From Pyrrhoderma lamaoense (Eukaryota; Basidiomycota; Agaricomycetes; Hymenochaetales; Hymenochaetaceae): 64,000 bases of DNA. This document shows, piece by piece, positions 1 to 12,067 of this stretch; the first letter of the stretch is position 1, and each line of letters opens with the position of its first letter. The notes below the pieces were generated by a model. It did not search any database. It worked only from the letters and a program-made list of their open reading frames with translations, and was not told where the DNA came from. Made by a program: the position numbers and the translations under genes. The stretch spans positions 1,302,001-1,366,000 of the forward strand of contig NBAZ01000004.1 in NCBI GenBank assembly GCA_002794735.1, read 5' to 3'.

Positions 1-855
1 AAAAGATGTTCAGGATTGATGATCATATTGGGATTGCAATTGCTGGTTTAACTTCCGATGCTCGTGTGTTAAGGTATGTCGTTTTCGCGTAATAATTATC
101 TCTATAATGTTTTTAAAAAAACTGGTGTTGTAGCAACTTCATGAGGCAGCAAGCTATGTATGAAAGGATGATATACAATCGTCCATTACCCGTAAACCGG
201 ATTGTCATGTCTATTGCCGATAGTGGGTTTAATTCTCATTTACTATGCAAGCATGATGGTTATGTTAAACTATTGCGATAGAGGCACAGGTAAACACACA
301 AGAATATGGACGGCGTCCATATGGTGTCGGTTTTCTTGTCATCGGTCAAGATACATCGGGTCCTCACCTATATGAGTTCTCTCCATCCGGGAACTCATAT
401 GAATACTTTGCTATGTCGATCGGTGCTCGTAGCCAGAGCGCAAAGACATACTTAGAACGACACTTCGAGGAATTTGCAGATTGTAAGTTTTCATATCTTT
501 TCAAAGAATAGTTTACGCATATATCCTACTTTGTATACTTACTATTCAATTTACAGGTAACTTAGAAGAGTTAATCGGACACGGTTTACATGCTCTACGA
601 GAAACGTTACAACAGGATAAAGCGCTTACTATCCAAAACACTTCTATCGGTATTGTAGGGCCCGCAGGTGCACACGAGACACACGTCCCTCCAGGGGGCT
701 CGTTCCGGATTCTCGAGGATGACGATGTAGCGCCTTACATAGAAAACCTTCCCGCGAAGGAAGGTACTATACCATCAACCCTCAGTGCTGCTGTAGCGGC
801 TGCAGGTGCAACATCTCCACCTCCAGGAGACGAAGACGTACAAATGGCCGAGTAG
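1..855 (+). CDS. PRE5: 20S proteasome subunit alpha-6 (PSMA1/Pre5), 5' partial
   Basis: C-terminal 219 codons of a proteasome core alpha subunit; the N-terminal part lies before the window. Exons as I read them are 1-73 (codons from 3), 134-222, 282-482 and 557-855, all joined by GT...AG introns of 59-74 bases with phases that agree. Seen directly: the segment RIDDHIGIAIAGLTSDARVL, then RRPYGVGFLVIG and SIGARSQSAKTYLERH, which are the signature stretches of the PSMA1/Pre5 branch. The tail after about residue 185 is acidic and Ala/Pro-rich, as is usual for alpha C-termini. In the cell the subunit sits in the outer ring of the 20S core and takes part in gating and 19S docking; it has no protease activity. 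Reading frame is clean. It ends 200 bases before the convergent COX15 stop. Confidence 0.93.
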
Positions 856-1055
856 TAAAACAATAATGTGTGTATTCTGTGCAGTTTAATTATATATATT
901 GTTTCTTTCCCCTTCAGTTAGTCTCAATCTACGTGACAATAGAGTGCTGAGATGGGTGTGGATTAAGTAAATTAGTATACAATTTGTTAGATTAGGCATA
1001 GTCCCCGAGGAAAAAAGGATATCGATAGATGTCAGAAAATAATACTTTTCAAGAT

Positions 1056-2719
1056 TCAAAGAGAAGATGGTCTGTTAGTAGCTTTCATTGCGGCACTACG
1101 TCTGTAAAGTTGAGCAACAGCACTGGGCTTGCGCAGAGTAAGAGCGAGGGTAAGGGCCATTGATAATAACGCAACACTTCCGGCTTGGTGAGCAGCAGCG
1201 AGAGGGACTGGGACGAGGTATAGTAGTGTGCTGATACCGAGGAGGACTTGAAGATTAGCTACAGCGAATACTCCTTTCGCAACCCTGATCGTAGCAGCAG
1301 GTAAAACTGCTCGCATTGCAGGACTGACAGCAAGCCAGTACATAGCACCAGTTGCAGCATAGGTAGTCATTGCCAGTACACGGTGATTGAACTGAACGGT
1401 TGTAGGGTTTTCGAAAATGTTTCGCCACCACAAATCTGTCTTATCTGGACGAGTTGCATAAGAGGGGTTCATAAGTTCATCGGCCGGGGGAGCTAAGCGG
1501 CCACCCATCAGCGGGAATTCGTTGTAAAGGAGTCCAGCATCAAGACCAGCAACAAAGGCACCTAAAGAAAGGTGTTGAATAAGTCTCCAAATCTACGTTT
1601 AAAGAAGAGTTATTTCTTTACCCGAAATTGCAGTTACGAAAACCAAAGCGGCTAATGCCCATGCCTTCGTCCTAAAACTTCTTGCTAAAGGCTGGCGAAG
1701 TACCTTCTCAAAAGTCGACCCTTCCTGTCCACTCCAGATTCCCTTCCGAACGAACTTCCAGTCGCGGATAATGTTATGTCCAGAGATGAACATCGCAGCG
1801 TAAAGCATGAAAGCAGCACCTAAGTGCGCCGCTAACCTATAATGTGATACACGAGGAACCGCACCGGGAGTAGTCATAATCGAGTCTTCTAGTCCGGATT
1901 TTACCATAAACCAACCTAGGGCACCCTGCAAACCAAGTAGCACAGCGAGACCAGCGAAATGCTTTGTGGAACTCGGCGGGATCTTCTTGCGTAAAGCGAA
2001 GTATGCCAAAGGACCGACAAATGCTAGACCAATAAACCGACCAAGTACACGGTGACCCCATTCCATGTAGAAAATCCGCTTGAAATCGTCTACCGTAAAG
2101 TTCGAGTTCAATCTACTATCAAATTAGTGATCTACTTAATTTAACGATAGAACTTTAGACGCGTTTTTTACAATTTGAATTCCGGAGTAGCTTTATACTT
2201 TGAAAACTCTTCTTCCCATTCCGCGTCTGTAATAGGCGGGATTACACCGGAAACGGGTTTCCATTCCGTTATGCTCAAACCGGATTCCGTGAGTCTAGTA
2301 ACGCCCCCAACGACAATGACAGCGTAAATTAGTGCCGTAGTTCCTAATAGCCAAAAACCAACAGAAGGTGGTGTAAGGATTGGTAGTTCCTTGGGTTCAG
2401 CCGTAGTTGATTCTGAATTTGAATTTGAACAAAAATAACGTGAACTCAATGGGTGAGCGAAGATGGTTTCTGGCTTCTGAGCTACGGTATGAGACCGGAA
2501 TAGTCCACATGATTTCCCTGGACCAAAGAAGCGCGTTTTCCAAACATTCGAGGCTGTCTGAGGCTTTGGAAGCACACTACAATTCATTTTTGGCGCTGCC
2601 TTTGGAAAACTATTACTGAACGTCGAAGTGAAACGCGCTTGTGTCAAAACAGTTCGAAAGGTTCCAGACTGTCGACATGGCCTTGTCCATGTTGCCCACA
2701 GCGAGGCTGAGGCAAACAT
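1056..2719 (-). CDS. COX15: Haem A synthase Cox15, mitochondrial inner membrane
   Basis: Three exons on the minus strand, 2719-2172, 2112-1622 and 1561-1056, give a 514-residue protein with no frame break; introns are 59 and 60 bases. Cox15 oxidises the C8 methyl of haem O to the formyl group of haem A for cytochrome c oxidase. The first ~105 residues are rich in Ser, Arg and Lys and fit a mitochondrial presequence; the conserved core starts with VGFWLLGTTALIYAVIVVGG and TRLTESGLSITEWKPVSG. The haem-ligand histidines of the two four-helix halves are visible in EWGHRVLGR, YRLAAHLGAA, QFNHRVLA and AAHQAGSVALL. Eight or so hydrophobic helices are present and the length is normal for the fungal family. 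Start taken at 2719 as the first ATG before the presequence. Confidence 0.95.
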
Positions 2720-2951
2720 GGGCTTGACAGGGTGATTTGAGTCCTGGAAGTTAACTTGATGGGGTGTGGGGAGATGTGCAAACTAGGACTCTCCGGTGAA
2801 ACCTGAAATAATAATTTAATTGACTTGAAGAGGGATGAAGTCGGATCGCCTTGTCCCGTGACCTTCCGTTTCCCGTCTCCCGACGCGACCTTTTGGTCAG
2901 CAACCGACGCTCATTCGCCGACGCTTGTCATTGGCTCTTTCGACGATATCG

Positions 2952-3479
2952 ATGTTCTCAATATCAAGGTCATTATGGCGTTCGACGTCGCAGATCCCTC
3001 GAGCAGCAACTGCTGCTGCTACTGCCCCGTCTCTAGGGCTACGAAGACCGTACTCGGCTTCGCAGAAACTGTCCGAAGGCGAACAGAAAATTCATGACTT
3101 GCTTCAAGAACGCTTCGAGACCAATGATATCCGAGTACAAGATATATCTGGTACGTTAAAGATCCTTATCACTAATCCCTTGTTGTTTCCTCCCTGCCAC
3201 ATAGAACGCCTGCTTATAACTCTTAACTCAATTGGGAAAATGGTTACCTACAGGCGGATGTGGATCCTTCTACGCCATTTCAATAACTGCCAAGGCGTTT
3301 GCGGGTATCCCTATAGTGAAACAACATAGACTAGTTAATGAAACACTCAAAAGTGTGATTCCTAACATTCATGGATTACAAGTATGTCGTAATTCTGTTG
3401 ACCGACCTGGTATACCTGATTGCTAAAGGGATTGATAAAAAAAACCCAGCTCAAAACTGTAGCCGAAGATGCTAAATAG
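2952..3479 (+). CDS. BOL3: Mitochondrial BolA-like protein (BOLA3/Bol3 type)
   Basis: Exons 2952-3150, 3254-3381 and 3450-3479 encode 118 residues. The first ~35 residues (MFSISRSLWRSTSQ, then Ala-rich) look like a mitochondrial targeting peptide. The BolA domain follows: VQDISGGCGSFYAISI, VKQHRLVNETLK and a C-terminal IHGLQLKT. The GGCG cysteine and the HGL histidine match the BOLA3/Bol3 subgroup, where they take part in [2Fe-2S] binding with a monothiol glutaredoxin, supporting transfer of Fe-S clusters to mitochondrial client proteins such as lipoate synthase and complex II. An in-frame TTG lies upstream, but the first ATG in frame is 2952. All junction phases agree. The promoter is shared with COX15, whose start is 232 bases away on the other strand. 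Confidence 0.88.
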
Positions 3480-4488
3480 AAGTTCATATTCTATTCCTTG
3501 TAAAACGACTATTAGATTTATCATCCCCATACTATAATTACTAATATCAATTATCGCATATCTACAACGGAGTTTGTAAGTCCGTTTCCATGCTTTTCTT
3601 AAAGTCGTGGCCTGACAAGAATGAACGATGTAACCACTAATACGACTTTTCCTGACTTAGAATAACAACACATCCAATTGTTACAACAGAGGCTTGTCGA
3701 AACTATTTCTAGAAATTCGTCATAATAACCTGAGTTGCAGAAGAATAAGGAAAATTTATCAGCTGATGGAAATCTTCGCTAACCACATCGTAAACAAGAA
3801 CTCATTCATTCAAGTGAAAAAAAAATTAACAAGGAAGTGCCGTTGTGGCAACAGTGATTGAAAAAAATCTTGCTCGATACACTTATAAAATCAAAGGACG
3901 GTGCTTTTATAACTTGAAGATTACAATCATACACCACGTCCCTATATACCGCTCTTGTCTTTTTCCATACCCACTTTGTAAATACCTCAGGTGGTTATTG
4001 TCCGCCTCTTTTTCTTCTTCTCTATAACCTTCTTTTTTGAAATAGTAAATTGAGGCGCTTTTATGTTGATCGTTGGCTAGACGCTTCGCATCACGGAGGT
4101 TCTTGTGTAGGTCAAAGTGTACTAGCCACCTGTCTAAGGAGGAAATGGATCAGGATCGTCCTCCTTGTACTTTTTTAACCTTGCAATTGTCACTTTCATG
4201 CGAGAATAGCGAAAGCAGTATCTGAAAATTTTTTCTATCACCAACATAATCCGACATTTTGGTCTCTCATACATACCATACCGCAACTACCGGGTCAAGT
4301 AAGCTTCTTATACCCAAAATGTGCCTGTGTATTCGCATAGTACACTTCTTTTTTTTCTCTTTCTTTCTTTCAAGCTACCACCAGGTTATGAAACAAACTT
4401 TACGATGAATATCTTAACGCTCACCAAAAGAATTCAAAAGTGATGGCATTACGCCATTTATCAGTAATTACAAATCAGAGAAGAAATA

Positions 4489-4519
4489 ACCTAAACCTAA
4501 ACCCAAACCCAAACCCAAC
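4489..4519 (+). repeat. Short C-rich telomere-like tract
   Basis: A ~30-base run of CCTAAA units grading into CCCAAA units. It resembles a degenerate interstitial telomeric repeat on one strand only, but it is short and lies between housekeeping genes, so it is probably a simple repeat. Confidence 0.4.
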
Positions 4520-5221
4520 ACATAAAGTTTATACACTTTTTCCACCTCCGATGAAAAATGCTTTTTCTTAGTACGAAATTGTCTAACACACACAAATATA
4601 TCCGAAGTCCGTGGTCCACGCAGCCTCATGCTTCCCCGATGTTTATCTCAGAACCTAGAAGTACATAGTGTACAGGTATATCATACTATATGTGTATCTG
4701 TCCGTTGTGTCCGTACCTATATTCACCGATTCGGAGGAAACAAGTACGTTACGCTCTCGGGCGAAAAGTGTAAAGTTGGTATATATAGGAGAAACTAAGC
4801 TAAAGTAAGTAAGTAAGAAATCGAATGTGGGTTAAAAATAATGTGTTTTATTGCGGAGAGGGAGGGAGGGGAGAATAGGATATGTTCCCTATTTGTTCCA
4901 ATATGAACAACAACAACAAAAACAAAAATAGATGATAATAATCACCTTAACTTTATTCTATTTATATTATAATTTTCATAGCTATCCGTAACAATAATGA
5001 AAACCTGATTCAATTCAACGATAGTACTGGAATCCTCCAGTTTCAATGTGTGTAAGTATATCATATGGCATCATCATCATCATTTTTGAGTTGCTGGTTA
5101 TCTCAAGAGGGATCCGTCTCCCCTTTTCTCTCTCTTTGATCTTCCGGGCACTTACCCAAAAATCAAATCACCGAGAACAACAGAGATTTTCCATAATACC
5201 CCTCCTTCCCCCCACTTCAAA

Positions 5222-5827
5222 TGCATTCACAATTACAATTACAACTACAATGACGTTTATACTAATACTAATACTAGTAATAAACGATCAATGGTCCAAA
5301 GTCACTACTTCTACTAGTATCGATACTAATAGTAAATTACTGTAGTAGAAGTAAGTCAACACAACTACTGACCTAAAGTGACTAAAATGCCTAACCCTAT
5401 CTCATTGTCCATGACTGCGTCCGTGTTCTGTGTCTGTGTCCCTCCACAAAGCCAATCCAGACCCCCTACCCCGGAAAATCCATCACGGAACAACAAAAAA
5501 AAAGGTCTAATAATAAACTCGTCTTCTCCCCAAACTTCTTTCCCCTTGTGCAACTCGGAATCACATTGGTTTCCCCTCTCGCACCTTACACACGGACAAT
5601 ACCCATCTCCGACCCAGTCATATCGCTTACACACATCCATACACACAAAAGTAAGAAGATTTGACTCCGTATCGATCTCATCACTATTTCCTCCCTATAT
5701 CGTACGTATCGTACATTCAGGAAGGAACTCCTTTCCATGTACGACATTACGACATTAGGACGTTTAAGGATGTTTAGGACTTCAGGACAGATAATATTAC
5801 ATGGTTATCCAGACTTTATATCACTAA
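5222..5827 (+). repeat. Copy A of a ~0.6 kb direct duplication
   Basis: This block and 6778-7424 align base by base over most of their length, in the same order and orientation. Shared landmarks include ACAATTACAACTACAATGACG-like starts, an ATCTCATTGTCC segment, a CCTCCACAAAGCC-like segment, a TCTAATAATAA segment, CACACGGACAATACCCATCT, a run of CGTACGTATCGTAC and a terminal TCCAGACTTT. Copies differ by substitutions and small indels. Neither copy has a conserved open frame, terminal repeat or target-site duplication that I can see. Confidence 0.85.
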
Positions 5828-6777
5828 TCGTGTCAGGATTCTTTACCTCCGATACTCCAGGACACCGCCTCCCGCCTTTCGTTTTTTCTTTTATCTAACC
5901 CTCGGAGTCAAGACAATACGCAACGAATGGAGATGAACGAAGCAAGAAAGTTTATAAGATATGATACAATACATATCTCTACATACTTTTAAGGGAAAAA
6001 GTGGATTTAGGAGACATGTATCTGCGAGATCCAAAAATCTTTGTATCGGAACTCTAATTATATATATATAATACATCGAAAAAAAGTGGACTGAATCGAA
6101 GCAAAGCGGCTGCTATAACTATTACTATAATTGTAACTGTAACTGTAATTGAGAACTAATAAAAAGTACTTGTTATGTGCACCCAGCTCCGTGACTGTAC
6201 ATGTACAGCCATTAGAGAAGTTTAGAAACGCAAGGCAACGCGCAGTGCGTCCCCTTGTGCATACATGTACTACCATCACCATTACCCAATTACTATTACT
6301 ATTACTATTATAATATACGGCTCCTTAAAAGACTTCAATTCAAACCTCAAATTAACTTTCACTCACTTAAATTTGCCCGATATACATTCTTTTCCAAGCC
6401 ACACCGGAGTGATCCACGCACCGCAACTTCCGAGTCTTGGATATAGGTGGGTGGATTTGTTTTCTTATTTGCTCTGGACTCCTTTATGAGCGTTCAGTTT
6501 TTTTTTTGAGGTGGCTTGTCCTTCTTTGCATCGGACACTGACGACGCGCGATAGGATGATAGGACAATGATGATGATGACAATGATTATAATTATACAAG
6601 TGGTAAGCACCCTTTTATAATAAAACCACACACGGATAATCGGACGATCAGACGATCAGACGGAGAATACAAAACTTAACTAGTTACTCTCAAATCTCAA
6701 GTCAAGAGAAAAGTACAAGGAGGAAGATAAAAAAAAGGAATCAAGGAATGAGACGTAGCTCAACACAAGTCTCTTAG

Positions 6778-7424
6778 CGTTTACGATTACAATTACAACT
6801 ACAATGACGTTTATACTGATACTAATAGACGATCAATAGTCCGAAGTCACTAATTCTTCCAGTATCAATACTAATAGTGAGTACTGTAATAGAAGTAAGT
6901 CATTACAACTACTAACCTATCTCATTGTCCGTGTTCTGTATCCGTGTCCATCCACAAAGCCGACCCAGACCCCCCCCCCTCTCCCCAGAAAATCAGTTAC
7001 GGAACAAAAAAAAAGAAAGAGGTCTAATAATAACCTCGCCTTCCGTCTTCCGTCTTCTCCCCCAACTTCCTTCCCTTGTGCAACTCGCAACTCGGTCTCA
7101 CATTGGTTCAAGTTTTTTTTTTTGAGTTCTGAGTTCGGATGAATTTTGGTTCTACCCCCTTGCACGCACTACACACGGACAATACCCATCTCCGACCCAG
7201 TCATATCGCTTACATACTATACACATCCATACACACAAAAGTAAGAATTGGTTCCGTATCGATCTAATCACTATTTCCTCCCTATATCGTACGTATCGTA
7301 CGTATCGTACATCCAGGAAGGAACTCCCTTCCCATGCACGACATTACGACGTTTAGGACGTTCAGACTTCATGACAGTCAATGTTACAACTTACATGGTA
7401 ATCCAGACTTTTAATATCACTAAA
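6778..7424 (+). repeat. Copy B of a ~0.6 kb direct duplication
   Basis: Second copy of the block at 5222-5827, about 1.55 kb downstream. It is slightly longer because of inserted C- and A-runs, a duplicated TTCCGTCTTCC-like unit and an extra CGTACGTAT unit. Conservation of non-coding blocks such as CACACGGACAATACCCATCT is higher than that of the low-complexity stretches between them. Confidence 0.85.
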
Positions 7425-8529
7425 ATACGCATTGATTGTAGCGCATGTATCCAATTACCTACCACTAGTACCAGCTTCCTTATTCGAGCCTTTTCTCTTT
7501 CTCTCTCTTTCTCTCTTTTTCCTACTTAGTACTTATACTTCTTATTTCTACCGAACCACATCTACACAACTCCAGGAACACTCCCCCTCTCCTTCCTATC
7601 TTCTTCCTTCTTCCTCCGTCCCCCCTCCTTTCTTACTCTTTCTCCGAAAGTAAAGAACGAAAGAAGGTACAGGTGTAAAAAAAAAAAAAAGAGATATATA
7701 TATATATATCCTAATCACAAGAAAGCACAGAAAAAGAGAAAGTAAAAGGGACGTCCCAAGTCCAAAACTCAAAACTCCGACCAACTTAGTAACCACTCCT
7801 TCGTATTTCTTTCTTTCCTCCTCCTTCCCTCCCTTAATCCCCGATCTTCTCGGGACAATCGGGAATTTAACAAATAAAAAAAAGTAAGGTCTCCCTCTCC
7901 CCCTTTATCCCTTTTATCCCTTATTTTGTCAACCCCCTCTTAACTTTCCGTGTGAGCCGCAAGAGAGAGATGGCCTCCCGGCTATAACTCTCATAAGCCG
8001 GATCCTCCACCTACAGTATATCGTTATTCGTTATTCGTTAATTCCGCACATTTCGCGAGAAATAATTTAGATAATAATTTAGATTGATTTTTTGTGAACG
8101 AGGCAGTTCAAAGAGGGAGAAAAAGCGCAAAGAAATAAAATAAAATAAAAAGTTAGTTGTTGTGAATGATAACTCGAAAAATAAAGTGAAAAAAACAAAA
8201 GAAATCGAACCTGTTTCCAGTCGAAATGTTTCTTCAATAACGCGAAAAACCGTTTATCGGCCTATATGTATATATCAGTTCAACGGCACTCGTACTTCAT
8301 GATAAAAAAAAACAGGAAGAATTAAAGCTATTCATTTATAATGGCGGAGATATTCGTAAGAAGGGAAAGAAATAAACGGTTGTAAAAAAAACGATGACGA
8401 CAACGACAATGACAGGCAGCAGCAGCAGAGTAGCAGAGTAACATCGCAAAAGAAAGAAAACGAGCAAAAAAAAGAAAAAAAAAAATAAGTAGCGTCAAAC
8501 AACAACAATTTTTTTTTCAGAATGTCACA

Positions 8530-8553
8530 ATGTACATGTACATGTACATGTAC
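8530..8553. repeat. (ATGTAC)4 microsatellite
   Basis: Four perfect ATGTAC units. Each unit and the whole array are nearly self-complementary, so the tract could extrude or form a hairpin. A shorter relative (ACATGTACATGTACA-like) occurs near 16020-16034. Confidence 0.95.
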
Positions 8554-9684
8554 TTTATGACCACGCCTCAGACCTCAGATTCAAAAAAGATCTGTATTAA
8601 ATACGACAACGATCGGATTAATTGCAAATTATCCAAGATCATCGTCGTCGCTGTGGGTTCGCGGGGCGGGGAAGAGGGGGAAGGGAAAGGAGGCGCGCCT
8701 AAGCCTAAGAAAGGTACATGTAGCCGTAGCCGAGAATAGAGAAATAGATCCGGGTCAAGATCCCAAGATCCCCCCCCGGGCCACATATACCGCCCTGCTT
8801 GTCATGCATGGGTTTCAGAAAGAGACGTGAAGGTATGAAGTTATAAAGAATAGATGAAATGAAATAAAGCCGAATTCCATAATCGACAAGCAGATAAAAC
8901 AAGCCCATTTATTTTATTTTATTTCTTCGTTTCTTGCTTGTTGAGTCTAAAGTAGCTAACGTAGCTAGGGAGGGGTCGGAGCCAAGCTTTTAGTGAACAG
9001 AAAGCAGGAAGTCACAATATGCAGGAGGGGGGGGGGAATTCGAGACTTTAAACTTCTCATTTCCGCAATTAAAAAAAAGAAGAAGAAAACGCAATATAGC
9101 GTATATGACAAAACCGATCGCAATGTCTTCTTCCAGATTTGCCCTCCCCAGATGCTGTCAGCTTTCAGTTTTCAGATTTAAAAAAAAAAAAAGAAGGAAC
9201 GATAATTCAAATTCAAAATTCCAATGTGGCATCCATTCGATTACCCAGGAAGGGTGTGTGTGGGGGAAGTCTGAAGGTAGACCCAACTTAAATGAAAGAG
9301 AAGTACACGGAAAAGACGTATCCATGCCCATGCATATTTACCAAAAAAAAAAGACAGGAAAATGCTCGCATCTCGCATTCTGAATGAAAAAAAAAGAACT
9401 AGCCACATTTTTTTCTTTTCCCTTTTCCATCTTTCCCATTTATCATTATCACTGAAAGCTTTATGCAAGTAGTTCCAACCACTCCTCCAAGCTGTGTGAT
9501 TTTCCGTCTCTTCTTCGGAAGAGAGTGTCAAATGGAGCGACAGAGCGACACAGAAACGCAAAAAAAGAAGGGTTTTTGCATTGACTCTCTTTTCTCGCAA
9601 AAGGAAAGGAGGGAAAGATAGAAAGATAGAAAATGTTTCCAGTAGAAAGAAAGGGTTAGAAAGAAAGGAAAGGTATTCGGAAGC

Positions 9685-11772
9685 TTAGTAGTACGCCTTA
9701 TTGACGTCGTGCATATTCAAATGATTGTTGTATGAATCCCTAACAAAAACTAGCGCTAGGTGGAATGAAACGTAACATCGGGCATAAGAGCGATGAGCGA
9801 TGGAAAAAAAAGCGAAAAGAGTGGCAACAGCAAGAGAAAGAAAGAAAGAGAAAAAGAAACACGCACTTTCCGCCTCTTTTTGTAACAAAACAAGACGTCT
9901 TGTGGAGTGACCTCGGTTTGTGAGGTATTAGTACCGTTTACATCAGAAGAAGAAGAAGGGACAAGGTCACAGAGAGTTGACACTAGCAGTGGGAAGGCCG
10001 GCTAGATCGTTCAAGTCAGTTAAACCATTCGCAGACAGAGTCGATTATATGTCAAATGTAAGGAAGGATACAACCGTCCCCCCACAGCCCCCCAAAGAGA
10101 TTTGAACAGTTTTCGGAATTCCCAGAAGAAGAAAGGGGGGACGCATATATAGACGAGTATCGGAGAGAAGAAGAAGAAAATGGAACAGCGCAGATAAGGA
10201 TGGTGAGTAGAGAGAAAAAAAAGGAAGTTTCTTGGATGGACATATGCACGCATATATACATGAGAATGTCAAAAATATATGGGTAGCAGAGGAGAGGGCG
10301 TGGAGAAGATCGTTATGAAAGGGAGAATGCATATTTCAATAAAGTTTCAATCGCGACCAGCGGTTTGTTCGGGACGAGCATATATACAATTTCCATAATA
10401 GGCAAAGAAAGGGTGGTAGCAGATATGAGGGGCACGTTATATGAAGGACGTTTTTAGTTAAATTTTTGGAGAAGGGACGGTCGAGACGTCGGTGCATTTG
10501 GAAGCAAATATACGTTAGCGTTGAAATGCGAGGCGCGCGTTTCGATTTGTTATATGCGAAGAAGGCAGATACCGAGTAGGGAATTAAGTAGGGAAGACGA
10601 CAAGAGGAGAACGGGAATCGGGATTTATGGAGCGATCCATGCCGATGGATTGTTGTTGTAAGTACGGGTTAGTACTGAAACTGAGTTGAATTGTAAAGAA
10701 GGAGAGGAGCACCTCAAAGTAGACACAGTCTGCAGCGAGAACAACATCCAGGTGTTCTGGTATCGAAGCTGGCTTTTGTTCGCCCCTGGTATTATTTAAC
10801 GTAAACGAGGACGATCACATATTAGTGGCTTGCGATCTTATTGGAGATACTACGAACAAGAGAATGAAATGAATGAGGAAATGGAGGAGAGGAGACGAGT
10901 GAATTGAATCGAATTAGAGGGCCCGTTGGGATGAAGCCACATTATTATAATTTACAATGACAAGTCTCATTAGCATGGTTATTATTATTATTGTTATGAT
11001 CGTGAAGAGAGATGGAAACGGAAGGTAGCCGAGTATGGCATTGTTCCCAAACGGGAAGGAGATCGGACATGTGATGGAGATGAGAAGATGGAGAAGAGAG
11101 ATGTGGTAGGGAGAGGGAGGATGCGTCACATAGAGATGACACGCACCAGTTATATTCGATGACAGAGACGCGCAAAGATTGGTCATTGAGCTCGACGTTT
11201 TTACGGATGAGATCGAGGAGAGGGCTGACAAAGCAAAGTGAGCCGAAACGGACAATGGGAGAGATCGACGAGAGGAGATGGCGGAGATGATTAAGCGATT
11301 TGAATGCCGGAGCTTTGAAAGGCAAGGAGGAGGAGAAGGGAATGAGTTACGAAACAAAAGTGAATACACACGCCTGGTCTGTAAGATAGACATGCCGAGC
11401 ATTGAGGTGAGCCGCGACGAGACCGACGAGACCGGTGCCAGAGCCGAGGTCGAGGACGGACCTGTTGGCGACGATAGCGGGGTTATTGAATAGGTAGGTG
11501 GCTAGTACCTGCGAGAGCATCGGAATAGAGTGAGAGTGAGAGTGAGAGTGAGAAAAGAAGACGGATGACGAACTGACTTGACCAGCTGGCCAGGCAATCC
11601 CTCCGCAGCCTGGCGAGGGGTCTGCTGCGATGCGGACAGATAAAGGAGGAGGAGCGTCTGACTCTGAGTCACGCTCTCTGGCCGAGTGGAGGACGACGTC
11701 TGTGATCGCCTTTTCGGAAACGGACTGGGAGGGGGCTATGCGATTGCGAGATAACCAGTCACAGGCATCCAT
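9685..11772 (-). CDS. METTL21-type protein-lysine methyltransferase (EFM6-like), last exon uncertain
   Basis: Class I SAM-dependent methyltransferase of the Methyltransf_16 family, the group that methylates lysines of elongation factors and chaperones. Exons I support are 11772-11578, 11508-11372, 11224-11147, 10785-10713 and 10001-9867, with consistent phases. Seen: MDACDWLSRN start, motif I VLDLGSGTGLVGL, LTDQAPLLDLIRKNVELND, VIEYNW, post-motif II DVVLAADCVYFEPAFPLL, and CYKKRRK. The first intron (69 bases) is stop-free and in frame. The fourth intron is 711 bases, far longer than any neighbour. After CYKKRRK the family normally has another ~40-60 residues beginning ADKxFF; I cannot find them. 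A possible tiny last exon 9696-9685 would give AYY and stop. Either the true last exon is divergent or the gene is 3' truncated. Divergent from the PPxY gene, start codons 296 bases apart. Confidence 0.72.
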
Positions 11773-12000
11773 CGCGGGCGGGGAGGGGGGTCGTGAATGC
11801 ACACACAAAATGGATAAATTGAGAATTGGACTGAAAAGGGAAATGGAATATAATTATGGGAGTTGCGTATTTGTGAGCCGTATATGGCAAGTCCCGATCC
11901 GTCAGGGTCGGTCCCTCTCTGCTCGTTCGCTCGCTTCTAATCTGACTCCGTTTCTAGCGGCAACTCTATTCATTCCGCTCTCTCTCTCTCCTGCCCTTGG

Positions 12001-12007
12001 TATATAA
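12001..12007 (+). promoter_or_regulatory. Probable TATA box of the PPxY gene
   Basis: TATATAA, 61 bases before the chosen ATG at 12068, preceded by a CT-rich tract (about 11905-11995). Both are common features of strongly expressed fungal promoters. The placement is by sequence only. Confidence 0.5.
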
Positions 12008-12067
12008 CCACACTGTCCTCCGAGAGAACATGGCTCCCCGCAAATCGCAGTGCTGCATTCGATCGCA

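Larger units (their letters stand above)
3480..9684. other. Long gene-free, low-complexity region
   Basis: About 6.2 kb in which I find no coding signal: open frames are short, change frame without splice sites, and are made of Ser/Phe/Leu/Tyr runs that reflect composition. It holds homopolymer A/T runs, pyrimidine-rich stretches (about 7480-7660 and 7800-7930), purine-rich stretches further right, simple repeats and a direct duplication (5222-5827 and 6778-7424). It may contain the 3' ends of flanking transcripts or non-coding RNA; the sequence alone cannot say. Confidence 0.7.

Noticed and set aside
4489..4519. Relic telomere
   Set aside because: Only about five imperfect units, on one strand, inside a housekeeping region.
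8530..8553. Regulatory palindrome or operator
   Set aside because: The ATGTAC array is a simple microsatellite; self-complementarity follows from the unit.
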